This document shows positions 1 through 8,093 of a DNA stretch of 64,000 bases, piece after piece. Each line of letters opens with the position of its first letter. Within the stretch, counting starts at the first letter, position 1. A program made the translations under genes and the position numbers. Below the pieces are notes generated by a model, which saw only the letters and a program-made list of their open reading frames with translations, was not told the origin of the DNA and did no database searches. Source of the stretch: Winogradskya humida (GTDB lineage: Bacteria > Actinomycetota > Actinomycetes > Mycobacteriales > Micromonosporaceae); NCBI RefSeq assembly GCF_016862215.1, contig NZ_BOMN01000102.1, positions 30,006 through 94,005 on the forward strand. Reading direction: 5' to 3'.

Positions 1-438
1 CGCGCCGACGCGCTCACCGCGGCGGGCTTCAAGGTCAAGGCGATCGGTGTCACCACCGCCGACCTGCGTACCAAGATCTCGGACTACTCCGCGCCGGTCA
101 ACATGGCGCAGGGTCCCCGCGGCTGGTGCTCCGACTGGCCGAGCGGCGGCTCCTGGCTGCCCGTCATGTTCCAGTCCCACAGCGTCGCCGACCAGACGAG
201 CTGGGGCATGCAGCAGGACAAGACCGTGGACGCGCAGATCGACGCCGTGGCGAACATGCCCGCTGACCAGGCCGTCTCGAAGTGGGCCGGGCTCGACCAG
301 GCGATGATGGAGAAGTACCTCGCGATCCCGTTCTACTACACCAAGATGGGCATCGTCGTCGGGACGAACGTCGGTGGCGCCCAGGGCGACCCCGGTGCCG
401 GTATGCCGGCGTTCTACGACATCTACCTGAAGAGCTGA
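1..438 (+). CDS. Peptide-type ABC transporter substrate-binding protein, C-terminal part
   Basis: Partial gene: frame 1 is open from the window edge to a TGA at 436-438, giving 145 residues. The reading fits the C-terminal lobe of family 5 solute-binding proteins (DppA/OppA type): a DWPSGG segment near residue 46, then a short region on position of termini, and a typical tail ending IYLKS. Such proteins are exported lipoproteins that deliver peptides, nickel or oligosaccharides to a membrane permease. The next genes on the same strand are a DppB-type permease and two ATPases, so it belongs to that importer. The substrate cannot be read from this fragment. Confidence 0.85.
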   Translation, partial: RADALTAAGFKVKAIGVTTADLRTKISDYSAPVNMAQGPRGWCSDWPSGGSWLPVMFQSHSVADQTSWGMQQDKTVDAQIDAVANMPADQAVSKWAGLDQAMMEKYLAIPFYYTKMGIVVGTNVGGAQGDPGAGMPAFYDIYLKS

Positions 439-500
439 CAACCCCGTGGCGGCCCGGTCCCCACCGGGCCGCCACGGCTCTTTCACCTGGAGTCCCCGCG

Positions 501-1478
501 GTGCTGCTCTACATCCTGAAACGCGTGGTGAGCGCGATCTCCGTCGTCGTCGTCACGCTGGTCGCCAGCTTCGCGCTGTTCTTCCTCGCCCCGACGGACC
601 CGGCCGGCACGATCTGCGGCACCCGCTGCAACGCGGACCGCCTCGCCGAGATCCGCTCCAGCCTCGGCCTCGACGAGCCCCCGATCGAGCAGATCGGCGG
701 CTACATGAAGGGCATCCTGGTCGGGCGGGACTACACGACCAGCGGCGTCGTCCAGCACTGCGACGCACCGTGCCTCGGCTACTCGTACACGCTGGGTCAG
801 CCCGTCACCAAGCTGCTGGCGCAGGCGCTGCCCGTGACGGTGTCCATCGTGCTCGGCGGTGCGGTCGTCTACCTCTTCTTCGGCGTGCTGTTCGGCACGC
901 TGTCCGCGCAGCGCCGCGGCGGCACCCTCGACCGGGCGCTGATCGGCTCCTCCATCGTCATCAACTCGATCCCGTACTTCGTGGTCGCGGTCCTGGTCGC
1001 GCTCTACGTCACGGTCCTGCCGCACTCGGAGTACCACCCGCTGCTCAGCAATCCGCTGCTGTGGGCGAGCGGGCTGGTCGCCGCATGGCTGACCCTGGGC
1101 CTGACGAACGCGGCCGCGTACACCCGGTACTCGCGGGCGTCGATGATCGAGTCGCTCGGGCAGGACTTCGTGCGTACCGCCCGGTCCAAGGGCATCAGCG
1201 AACGCCGGGTGGTCTACCGCCACGGGCTGCGCGCGGCCCTGACGCCGGTGGTGACGATCTTCGGCATCGACCTGGCCGGGCAGCTCACCGGCGCCATCTT
1301 CACCGAGCAGATCTTCGGCCTGCCCGGCATCGGCGTGCTCACCCTGCGCGCCTTCAACCAGTACGACCTTCCGGTGCTGATGGGCTGCGTCCTGCTCGGC
1401 TCGGTGGTGCTGGTCGTCATGAACCTCGTCGTGGACATCGTCTACACGGTCCTCGACCCCCGGGTGCGGCTCGGATGA
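501..1478 (+). CDS. ABC transporter permease, DppB/OppB type
   Basis: A 325-residue integral membrane permease of a peptide/nickel-type importer. The GTG at 501 is chosen because GGAG lies 8 nt upstream and the protein then starts MLLYILKRVV, the usual start of DppB with a first membrane helix at about residues 9-30. A 70-residue external loop follows, then a helix bundle. The cytoplasmic coupling loop that docks on the ATPase is seen near residues 222-235 (RTARSKGISERRV). The family normally works as a DppB/DppC heterodimer, but no second permease follows. Its stop overlaps an ATG (ATGA at 1475). Confidence 0.93.
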   Translation: MLLYILKRVVSAISVVVVTLVASFALFFLAPTDPAGTICGTRCNADRLAEIRSSLGLDEPPIEQIGGYMKGILVGRDYTTSGVVQHCDAPCLGYSYTLGQPVTKLLAQALPVTVSIVLGGAVVYLFFGVLFGTLSAQRRGGTLDRALIGSSIVINSIPYFVVAVLVALYVTVLPHSEYHPLLSNPLLWASGLVAAWLTLGLTNAAAYTRYSRASMIESLGQDFVRTARSKGISERRVVYRHGLRAALTPVVTIFGIDLAGQLTGAIFTEQIFGLPGIGVLTLRAFNQYDLPVLMGCVLLGSVVLVVMNLVVDIVYTVLDPRVRLG

Positions 1479-1510
1479 CCCCCCTTCTCACCCGCGAGGC
1501 GGCACGATGA
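1475..1510 (+). other. 11-codon mini-ORF between permease and ATPase, possible dppC scar
   Basis: An ATG at 1475 overlaps the permease stop (ATGA) and opens 11 codons reading MTPLLTREAAR, ending in a TGA that overlaps the ATG of the next ATPase gene (ATGA at 1507). In this operon type a second permease gene, dppC, commonly lies exactly here. Two back-to-back ATGA couplings around a mini-ORF would be left if most of dppC were lost in frame. A simple coupling ORF, with dppC upstream of the window, is the alternative. Confidence 0.35.
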
Positions 1511-2592
1511 GCGACCAGACCCTGCGGGGACCCGAGACGGTGGTACGCACACCGCGCAAGGCGGCGACCGGGGAGGCGTACCTGGAGGTCTCCGATCTGC
1601 GGGTGCAGTTCCCCACCGCGGACGGGACGGTCGACGCGGTCCAGGGCCTCAGCTACTCCCTGCCGCTGGGCCGGACCCTGGCGATCGTCGGGGAGTCCGG
1701 CTCCGGCAAGAGCGTGTCCAGCATGGCGGTGCTGGGGCTGCACGACCCGCGCGGCACCCGGATCACCGGCTCGATCAAGGTCGGCGGGAAGCAGGTCGTC
1801 GGGATGTCCGCCGACGAGCTGCGCCGTTACCGGGGTGCCGACGCGGCGATGATCTTCCAGGACCCGCAGTCGTCGCTGCACCCGTACTTCACGATCGGTG
1901 ACCAGATCATGGAGTCGTACCGCGCGCACCACAAGGTGTCGAAACGGGTGGCCAAGGCGCAGGCGATCGACATGCTGGGCCGGGTCGGCATCCCCAACCC
2001 GCAGCGGCGGATCAGCAGTTACCCGCACGAGTTCTCCGGCGGCATGCGCCAGCGCGCGATGATCGCGATGGCGCTGGTCAACGATCCGAAACTGCTCATC
2101 GCCGACGAGCCGACCACCGCACTGGACGTCACCGTGCAGGCGCAGATCCTCGACCTCATCGGCGACCTGCAACGCGACTTCGGCTCCGCGGTCGTGTTCA
2201 TCACGCACGACCTCGGCGTGGTGGCCGAGGTCGCCGATGACGTCCTGGTCATGTACGCCGGCAACGCGGTCGAGCACGGCCCGGTCGGCAAGGTGCTCGG
2301 CGCGCCGCTCCACCCGTACACATGGGGTCTGCTGGAAAGCCTTCCCGCTCTCTCCGGGGAACCCGCACCGCTGCACCCGATCCCGGGCAGCCCGCCGAGC
2401 CTGCTCGCTGTCCCGAGCGGTTGCCCGTTCCACCCGCGCTGCGAGTTCCGTGACCGGGTCGGCGGCGAGCACTGCACCACGGTGCACCCCGGCCTCGTCC
2501 CGCGCACGGCCGACACCGGTCGCCTGTCGCGCTGCCATCTGAAGGACCCGGACCGGGTGTATCAGATCGAGATCCTGCCCCGGCTGCCGTGA
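1507..2592 (+). CDS. ABC transporter ATP-binding protein, DppD type
   Basis: A 361-residue ATPase of the peptide-type importer. It has a 25-residue N-terminal extension, Walker A GESGSGKS at about residue 62, the signature SGGMRQR near 178, and Walker B LLIADEP near 196 followed by the D-loop and the switch His (FITHDLGV). The C-terminal extension with GCPFHPRC near 306 is the oligopeptide/dipeptide transporter C-terminal domain found in DppD/OppD. The start overlaps the mini-ORF stop by ATGA, and the stop lies 11 nt before the ATG of its partner ATPase. Confidence 0.95.
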   Translation: MSDQTLRGPETVVRTPRKAATGEAYLEVSDLRVQFPTADGTVDAVQGLSYSLPLGRTLAIVGESGSGKSVSSMAVLGLHDPRGTRITGSIKVGGKQVVGMSADELRRYRGADAAMIFQDPQSSLHPYFTIGDQIMESYRAHHKVSKRVAKAQAIDMLGRVGIPNPQRRISSYPHEFSGGMRQRAMIAMALVNDPKLLIADEPTTALDVTVQAQILDLIGDLQRDFGSAVVFITHDLGVVAEVADDVLVMYAGNAVEHGPVGKVLGAPLHPYTWGLLESLPALSGEPAPLHPIPGSPPSLLAVPSGCPFHPRCEFRDRVGGEHCTTVHPGLVPRTADTGRLSRCHLKDPDRVYQIEILPRLP

Positions 2593-2603
2593 GGGACGAC
2601 GCG

Positions 2604-3611
2604 ATGACCACCGACACGACCGGCACGCCGCTGCTGCGGCTCGACGGCCTCCAGATGCACTTCCCGATCAAGGGCGACGGCCTGCTGGCACGGCGCAAGC
2701 AGTGGGTACGCGCAGTCGACGGCGTCGACCTCACGCTCGCCCCCGGTGAGACACTCGGGCTGGTCGGCGAGTCCGGCTGCGGCAAGTCGACGACGGCCCG
2801 CCTGATCACCCGGCTGCTGGAACCGACCGCGGGGAGCATCGAATACGAAGGCACCGACATCGCGCACCTGTCCCAGCGCCGGCTGCGGCCCTACCGGCGC
2901 GAGATCCAGCTGATCTTCCAGGACCCGTACTCGTCGCTGAACCCCCGGCACACCGTCGGGACGATCGTCGGCACGGCGCTGCGTACCCATGACATGGTCC
3001 CCCGCAGCGGTGAGCTCAAGCGGGTCCAGGAGCTGCTCGAACTCGTCGGCCTGAACCCGGAGCACTACAACCGCTACCCGCACGAGTTCTCCGGCGGGCA
3101 GCGCCAGCGCATCGGCATCGCCCGGGCCCTGGCCGCGCGCCCGAAGGTCATCGTCGCCGACGAGCCGGTCAGCGCGCTGGACGTGTCGATCCAGGCGCAG
3201 GTCATGAACCTGCTCGAGAACCTGCGCAAGGAACTCGGCATCGCGTTCGTCTTCATCGCCCACGACCTCGGGGTGGTGCGGCACTTCTGCGACCGGGTCG
3301 CCGTCATGTACCTGGGACGGGTCGTCGAGGAGGGGCCCCGGGACGCGTTGTACGAGGCGCCGCAGCATCCGTACACCCAGGCTCTGCTCTCCGCCGTGCC
3401 CGACATCGGCGTGGTCCGTGGCATCCCGCCGCGCCGCCGGATCCGGCTGGCCGGGGACGTCCCGAGCCCGGTCGACCCGCCGTCGGGCTGCCGCTTCCGC
3501 ACCCGGTGCTGGAAGGCCCAGGACATCTGCACCACCGAGGAGCCGCAGCTCATCGAGCGGACGCCGGGTCAGCAGGTGGCCTGCCATTTTGCCGCGCAGC
3601 TGACCTCGTAG
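2604..3611 (+). CDS. ABC transporter ATP-binding protein, DppF type
   Basis: A 335-residue second ATPase of the same importer. Walker A GESGCGKST is near residue 55, the signature SGGQRQRIGIARAL near 163, and Walker B VIVADEPVSALD near 182, with the oligopeptide C-terminal domain and its CRFRTRC cluster at the end. ATG 2604 is chosen because GAGGG at 2591 is well placed; a GTG at 2589 overlapping the previous stop (GTGA) is an alternative five codons longer. DppD and DppF normally form the heterodimeric motor. Confidence 0.94.
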   Translation: MTTDTTGTPLLRLDGLQMHFPIKGDGLLARRKQWVRAVDGVDLTLAPGETLGLVGESGCGKSTTARLITRLLEPTAGSIEYEGTDIAHLSQRRLRPYRREIQLIFQDPYSSLNPRHTVGTIVGTALRTHDMVPRSGELKRVQELLELVGLNPEHYNRYPHEFSGGQRQRIGIARALAARPKVIVADEPVSALDVSIQAQVMNLLENLRKELGIAFVFIAHDLGVVRHFCDRVAVMYLGRVVEEGPRDALYEAPQHPYTQALLSAVPDIGVVRGIPPRRRIRLAGDVPSPVDPPSGCRFRTRCWKAQDICTTEEPQLIERTPGQQVACHFAAQLTS

Positions 3612-3630
3612 AGATGTCATCATCAACGGC

Positions 3631-4533
3631 GTGCGCATCCCCGACGTGGTCCAGGCCAAGGCCCGCAGCGTCGGCGCCGCTTCCTGGCTGAGCTCCCTGC
3701 CGTCGCTGGTCACGTCGCTGAGCGCCGAGTGGGACTTCAGCGTGGGCCCGGCCTACGAGGACGCCACCGAGGCGTTCGTCGCGCCCGCCACCCTGGGCGA
3801 CGGGACACCGGCGGTGCTGAAGCTGCTCGTGCCACGCCGGGGGACGGCCGCGCAGGACGAGATCACGGTGCTGCGGCTGGCCGGGGGTTCGGGACTCGCG
3901 CGGCTGCTGCGCTCCGACGTGGAACGCTCGGCGCTGCTGCTCGAACGGCTCGGGCCGTCGATGGCTTCCGGGTCGCTGCCGCCGGCTGCGCGGCTCGCCA
4001 TCCTCACCGACCTGGCTCAACGGGTGTGGCGGCCGGCTTCGGGGTTGCGGACAGGTGCGGAGAAAGGGGTCTGGCTGCGGGAACACATTGTCCGGCGGTG
4101 GGAGGAGGTGGGGCGGCCGTGCTCTGCGCGTACGGTGCACCATGCTCTGGCCTGCGCCGACCGCAGGATTGCCGCCCACGACGACGCCCGTGCGGTTCTG
4201 GTACACGGCGACGTGCACCAATGGAACGCGCTGCAAGCCGGGGACGGCTGGAAACTGGTCGACCCGGACGGCCTGCTCGCCGAACCCGAATACGACCTGG
4301 GCGTCCTGATGCGCGAGGACCCGGTCGAACTCATGCACACCGACCCCTGGGACCGCGCCCACTGGCTGGCCGCCCGCACCGGCCTGAACGCCACCGCCAT
4401 CTGGGAATGGGGCGTGGTCGAACGCGTCTCCACGGGCCTGCTCGCCGTCAGCATCGGACTCCAGCCGATCGGCGACCAGATGCTCGCCGCAGCCGACGCC
4501 ATCAGCGCCCTCGACCAGACCCGCCTACCGTGA
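3631..4533 (+). CDS. Aminoglycoside/hydroxyurea-type antibiotic kinase-like phosphotransferase
   Basis: A 300-residue protein of the kinase-like fold that resembles the streptomycin 6-phosphotransferase/hydroxyurea kinase family. The catalytic loop VHGDVHQWN is near residue 191 and the metal-binding DPDG near 211, followed by EPEYDLG, a segment typical of this family. The N-terminal lobe has the VLKLL strand carrying the likely ATP-binding Lys. Members phosphorylate streptomycin, viomycin or hydroxyurea, but many homologs have no shown resistance role. It starts at GTG 3631, 19 nt after the transporter operon, and may be cotranscribed with it. Confidence 0.8.
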   Translation: MRIPDVVQAKARSVGAASWLSSLPSLVTSLSAEWDFSVGPAYEDATEAFVAPATLGDGTPAVLKLLVPRRGTAAQDEITVLRLAGGSGLARLLRSDVERSALLLERLGPSMASGSLPPAARLAILTDLAQRVWRPASGLRTGAEKGVWLREHIVRRWEEVGRPCSARTVHHALACADRRIAAHDDARAVLVHGDVHQWNALQAGDGWKLVDPDGLLAEPEYDLGVLMREDPVELMHTDPWDRAHWLAARTGLNATAIWEWGVVERVSTGLLAVSIGLQPIGDQMLAAADAISALDQTRLP

Positions 4534-4555
4534 GGAGCCGCGCCCTCGGCCGATA

Positions 4556-4806
4556 ATGGTGGTGAGCGTGATCTACGGGTGGGTCGCGCTCGTCCTGCTG
4601 GTCGCAACCCTCGTCCTGCTCATCGGCGGCTCGGCAGCTCGGTGGGCGGCGCCTTCGCCTTCCTGATCTTCTTTCTGACGTACGCCTCCATCGCCGCGGG
4701 CAACTGGCGGAACCGCCGCGGCGCCATCGCCCCCTTGGCCATCGGCATCCTCCCCATCGTCATGCTCCTCCTCCCCGCCGCCCGACGACCCTCTCCATCG
4801 TCATGA
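4556..4806 (+). pseudogene. Small membrane protein gene, probably frameshifted
   Basis: Two overlapping frames together look like one small membrane protein. From ATG 4556 (or GTG 4568) one frame gives an N-terminal helix, VALVLLVATLVLLIGG, and stops at 4664-4666. A second frame, open across 4579-4806, continues with GGAFAFLIFFLTYASIAAG, NWRNRRG and a third hydrophobic stretch, PLAIGILPIVMLLL. Neither half alone looks complete. A single-base indel around 4625-4650 would join them into a protein of about 80 residues with three membrane segments. Sequencing error and true decay cannot be told apart here. Confidence 0.5.
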
Positions 4807-4824
4807 GAAGACCGCAGTAAACAT

Positions 4825-4905
4825 TGAGGGTTATTCAGGACCTACCTTGAGCTGCAGATCGCCGCAGATGGACGACCTGATCTCCCCGTCCTGAATAATC
4901 CTTCA
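4825..4905. repeat. Imperfect inverted repeat at the edge of a low-GC stretch
   Basis: TGAGGGTTATTCAGGAC at 4825-4841 is matched in inverse by GTCCTGAATAATCCTTCA at 4888-4905. Eleven bases pair perfectly, then there is one extra base and partial pairing. The 46-nt interior is not a typical terminator loop. It lies exactly where base composition drops, so it could be the end of a small mobile element, but no second copy is seen in the window. Confidence 0.45.
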
Positions 4906-5051
4906 TGTGTCATAACGCACCCGCCCAGCAATCATCGCCGTCCCGGAACCCGCCCACCACTGCATTCCGGCTACCCGATTACTCGCCATCTGCTATTCGC
5001 ATTCCTATGATCTATCTCAACCTCACAACGGCACGCTCACCCCTTCCGATC

Positions 5052-5441
5052 ATGCCGTTGTCCGAGAAGTATCAAGGAATGCAATACACGCAGCTGGAAA
5101 TTTTCACGACAGTCGAATTAGGTTGGCTACGCGACCCCACCAAGCGCCGAAATCACTCCACGGCAACCGAAGTGTTCCGGCGTGAACACCGGGTCCGGCG
5201 CGCTTTCGGGAAAGCACTGGGCCACACCGCCCGGCTGCGACGCGACTCTCCTGAGACGCGAACACCGGACGGCAAGGTCATGTGGATCGAGGCGGCACGT
5301 GCACTGTTCCGTGCAGCAAACACCACGCAGGCATGCGCCGACGCCGCAGCTGAGCGTGACCGCAGGCGCGCAGCGGGCGAACTGTTCGACTGGACCCGTT
5401 TCACCAGCCGCTGGCAGGTGACCCACACCGCCGTCTGCTGA
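5052..5441 (+). CDS. Hypothetical protein with ELGWLRDPTKRRNHS-type N-terminus
   Basis: An unrecognised protein of about 130 residues. The stretch FTTVELGWLRDPTKRRN followed by FRREHRVRRAFGKALGH recalls, from memory, a family of small unknown actinobacterial proteins with a W-[LM]-RD-T-x-x-RN core; this is not verified. The start is uncertain: ATG 4905, 5052 or 5079 are all in frame, and only the part from about 5079 has coding character. Codon choice is less GC-biased than in neighbours and includes a TTA at 5118, which fits acquired or decaying DNA. No partner gene is evident. Confidence 0.4.
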   Translation: MPLSEKYQGMQYTQLEIFTTVELGWLRDPTKRRNHSTATEVFRREHRVRRAFGKALGHTARLRRDSPETRTPDGKVMWIEAARALFRAANTTQACADAAAERDRRRAAGELFDWTRFTSRWQVTHTAVC

Positions 5442-6098
5442 CCCGGCCCCGCTTCGACAAGCTGATGGCCGCCGAGCTCGGCACCGGACCTTCTCCAGGC
5501 AACACACCGATGACGCCGCGCATTCACCCCGGACTCTGCTCGGGGACCGACCCCCTCAGACGAAGCGGCCGGCGTCCTGAGCAGTACCAGGAACGTACCG
5601 GGGGCCCGATTGCCGGTCGTGAGTTTGCCGACGGTTATTGGCTGACCCGGTGTAACGGCTGCGTCGATCGAGGACATCCAGAAGGCCCAACCTCGCCGCG
5701 ATCCGCGCGCCAAGCAACCTCACGACGAAGCGAGCGGCCGGCGCACGGACATGCCGACGCGAGGGGGGTGACCTTGAGCACCTGATCAGTGCCGCAGCTT
5801 CCGGGCTCTACCGGAAAAGCGGGTGTAAAAGTCCCGCCGTGGCCATCGAAATCGATTATTGATAGCACGAGGCGTATTCAGCAAGGGTCTGGGAATCCAC
5901 AGCAGAGCCAGGAAGTAGAAGACGGCTCGCTCTTCGGTAGGATGGAGTTACCACACAACATCTTACGAAAAGCGAACCGCCGAACATGTATCACCCTGGC
6001 CTGGATCTCTGACGCGATCAACGGAGCACGCCACGACACGTACGCGTTAAAACATTCCGGAGTTCTGGTCACGATGGACCCCAGCCTGTGGATCGGCG
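5442..6098. other. Gene-poor, lower-GC stretch with no convincing gene
   Basis: Short open frames exist on both strands (for example 5465-5785 plus and 5153-5713 minus), but none has the strong G/C third-position bias of this genome, a good ribosome site or a recognisable domain. A small hairpin with a 5-bp GCGGG/CCCGC stem lies near 5820-5840. I read the stretch as non-coding or decayed DNA. Confidence 0.5.
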
Positions 6099-6347
6099 AT
6101 GAGGGCCACATCGGAAACGAAATGCTCACCCCGATCAGAAAACCCGCCCACCGGGCCGCCCGTTCTGGTCACGAACATCGCCAAGTCCGGTGGTCCGGAC
6201 CGCCGGTTCAAGAACAACAGGCAATTGCCGGTCGTGGTGTACGGTCGCCTGACCCTCACCGGTCCGCAGGGGCTTTTCATGGTCTGGGACTTCTCGCGCG
6301 CCGATGTCGCCGCGTCGCTCGCCGAATCGCTCAACCGGATGCGCTGA
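6099..6347 (+). pseudogene. C-terminal gene remnant, unknown family
   Basis: The last 60 or so codons before the TGA at 6345-6347 read like true protein: PPVLVTNIAKSGGPDRRF, then LPVVVYGRLTLTGPQGLF and VWDFSRADVAASLAESLN. The part before about 6150 does not, and no ribosome site precedes the in-frame ATG at 6099. It looks like the tail of a longer gene whose front is gone. I do not recognise the family. Confidence 0.35.
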
Positions 6348-6363
6348 CGCGGCTCGCGTGGCG

Positions 6364-7467
6364 CTACCCCACGGTGGCCAGGAAGTCGGAGTAGAAGAGG
6401 CCCAGGCCGACCGCTACGCAGACGCCGGAGATGATCCAGAAGCGGATCACGATGTTGACCTCACTCCAGCCTGCCAGTTCGAAGTGGTGGTGGAGCGGGA
6501 CCATGCGGAAGACGCGTTTGCCGGTGGTCTTGAAGGAGACGATCTGGATGATCCAGGTCACCGTGATGATGACGAAGAGGCCGCCGATCAGGATCGAGAG
6601 CAGCGTGGTGCGGGTGGCGATCGCGAGGCCGCCGATCAGGGCGCCGAGTCCGAGCGCGCCCACGTCGCCCATGAAGATCCGGGCCGGGGATGTGTTCCAC
6701 CACAGGAAGCCGACGCAGGCGCAGGCTGCCGCTGCCGCGATCATGGCGATCTCGAGGGGGTCGCGGACCTGGTAGCAGTAGTCGGTCGCGCGGGCGTAGG
6801 TCTCGTCGGCGCACCAGTGCCTGTACTGCCAGTAGCCGATCAGGGCGTACGCGCCGAGGACCAGGGTCGACACGCCGGTGGCCAGGCCGTCGAGGCCGTC
6901 GGTGAGGTTCACGCCGTTCGACATGGCGGTGATCACGAAGACGAAGACCATCACCGAGCCGACCTTGCCGACGTCGAGCCAGCTGATGTCCTGGATGAAC
7001 GAGATGTGCTCGCTGGCCACGGTCTGGCCGTTGGTGCTCGTCACGTAGAGGGCGGCGATGCCGAAGCCGGTGGCGACGATCGCCTGGCCGAGCAGTTTGC
7101 CCTTGGCGGACAGGCCGTCGGAGTTGCGTTTGCGGACCTTGAGGAGGTCGTCGACGAAGCCGATCGCTCCGCAGAAGACGAACAGGCCGAGCAGGACGAC
7201 GGCCGTCATGGTCGGCTGCTCCTGCGCGATCTGCCGCTCGGGCAGCGTGGTCAGCGCCAGGTGCCCGGCGACATAGGCGAGCAGGGTCGCCACGATGAAC
7301 ACGACACCACCCATCGGAGGGGTGCCCTTCTTGCCCTCGTTCGAGGCGAGGCCGAGGGACCGGATCGGCTGCCCGGCCTTGAGCGCGCCGAAGACCCGGA
7401 TCGCCACCGGCGTCAGGAACAGCGAGACGATGAACGCGACCCCCGCCGCGACGATGACCGCCCTCAC
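6364..7467 (-). CDS. mraY: Phospho-N-acetylmuramoyl-pentapeptide transferase (MraY), stand-alone copy
   Basis: A 367-residue polytopic membrane enzyme that transfers phospho-MurNAc-pentapeptide to undecaprenyl phosphate, forming lipid I. All key motifs are present: FVDDLLKV (catalytic Asp pair), NLTDGLDGLATG, FMGDVGALGLG (third Asp) and the PLHHHFELAGW loop; the start is GTG 7467. Normally mraY sits inside the murE-murF-mraY-murD cluster. Here the neighbours are an Lrp regulator and decayed DNA, so it is probably a second copy. Known uses of spare MraY-like genes include tolerance to MraY inhibitors, but nothing local shows that. Confidence 0.9.
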   Translation of the reverse strand: MRAVIVAAGVAFIVSLFLTPVAIRVFGALKAGQPIRSLGLASNEGKKGTPPMGGVVFIVATLLAYVAGHLALTTLPERQIAQEQPTMTAVVLLGLFVFCGAIGFVDDLLKVRKRNSDGLSAKGKLLGQAIVATGFGIAALYVTSTNGQTVASEHISFIQDISWLDVGKVGSVMVFVFVITAMSNGVNLTDGLDGLATGVSTLVLGAYALIGYWQYRHWCADETYARATDYCYQVRDPLEIAMIAAAAACACVGFLWWNTSPARIFMGDVGALGLGALIGGLAIATRTTLLSILIGGLFVIITVTWIIQIVSFKTTGKRVFRMVPLHHHFELAGWSEVNIVIRFWIISGVCVAVGLGLFYSDFLATVG

Positions 7468-7555
7468 GAGCAGGCCTCCACACGGTAATGCGCGCCGGAC
7501 AGGTCAGCATCAACGATCATGAGGCACGATCTTGCCATCCGGCGGGTTCCCACCG

Positions 7556-8029
7556 TCAGGGGGCGGGGGTGCGGGGCGGGACCGGGGTGGAGACCACGAA
7601 GGAGCTGTGGGTCTGGCCGTGGAGGAGGAACTGGTCGAGGACCGATTCCAGGTTCTCGATGGCCGGGACGTGGACCTTGAGGAGGAAGCAGTCCTCGCCG
7701 GAGATGCGGTGGCATTCGCTGACCTGCGGGGTCCGGGCGGCCAGTTCGGCGATCCTGGTGAGCTGGCCCGGGCCGGGGCGGATGCGGACCCAGACGGCGA
7801 CGGGGAGGCCGAGCGCGGCGGGGTCGATGTCGAGGCGGTAACCGCGGATGACGCCGGTCTCCTCGAGCCGGGCGAGGCGTTCGCGGACGGCGGGGGCGGA
7901 CATCCCCACCCGGCGGGCGAGCTCGGCGGCGGTGGCGCGGGGGTCGGCGCTGAGCTCGGTGAGCAGGCGGGTGTTGGTCTCGTCGAGAAGAGGAATGCCG
8001 TTCGCCGTTCTGGTTTCTCGTAAGGTCAT
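7556..8029 (-). CDS. Lrp/AsnC family transcriptional regulator
   Basis: A 157-residue feast/famine regulator. Residues about 14-60 form the winged helix-turn-helix (LLDETNTRLLTELSADPRA, then VGMSAPAVRERLARLEETG), followed by the ligand-binding RAM domain with the typical GEDCFLLKVHV strand. The start at ATG 8029 is chosen as the first residues before the HTH; the longer frame to 8095 would overlap the divergent gene. It diverges from an EamA exporter across 64 nt, a classic pairing in which the Lrp protein controls an amino-acid or metabolite exporter. Confidence 0.88.
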   Translation of the reverse strand: MTLRETRTANGIPLLDETNTRLLTELSADPRATAAELARRVGMSAPAVRERLARLEETGVIRGYRLDIDPAALGLPVAVWVRIRPGPGQLTRIAELAARTPQVSECHRISGEDCFLLKVHVPAIENLESVLDQFLLHGQTHSSFVVSTPVPPRTPAP

Positions 8030-8093
8030 ATTTCCGCGCTCCCACCTTCGAATGTCTCTGGTGCAACGCTGCCGGCCTTTCGACAATAGACGC

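Noticed and set aside
5465..5785. 106-codon ORF on the plus strand
   Set aside because: No ribosome site, no G/C third-position bias and no recognisable sequence; also an overlapping minus frame of equal quality.
5815..5845. tRNA-like 3' arm (GCGGG-loop-CCCGC)
   Set aside because: The loop has 9 nt and no TTC pattern, and no acceptor, D or anticodon arm can be formed upstream; not a tRNA or attachment site.
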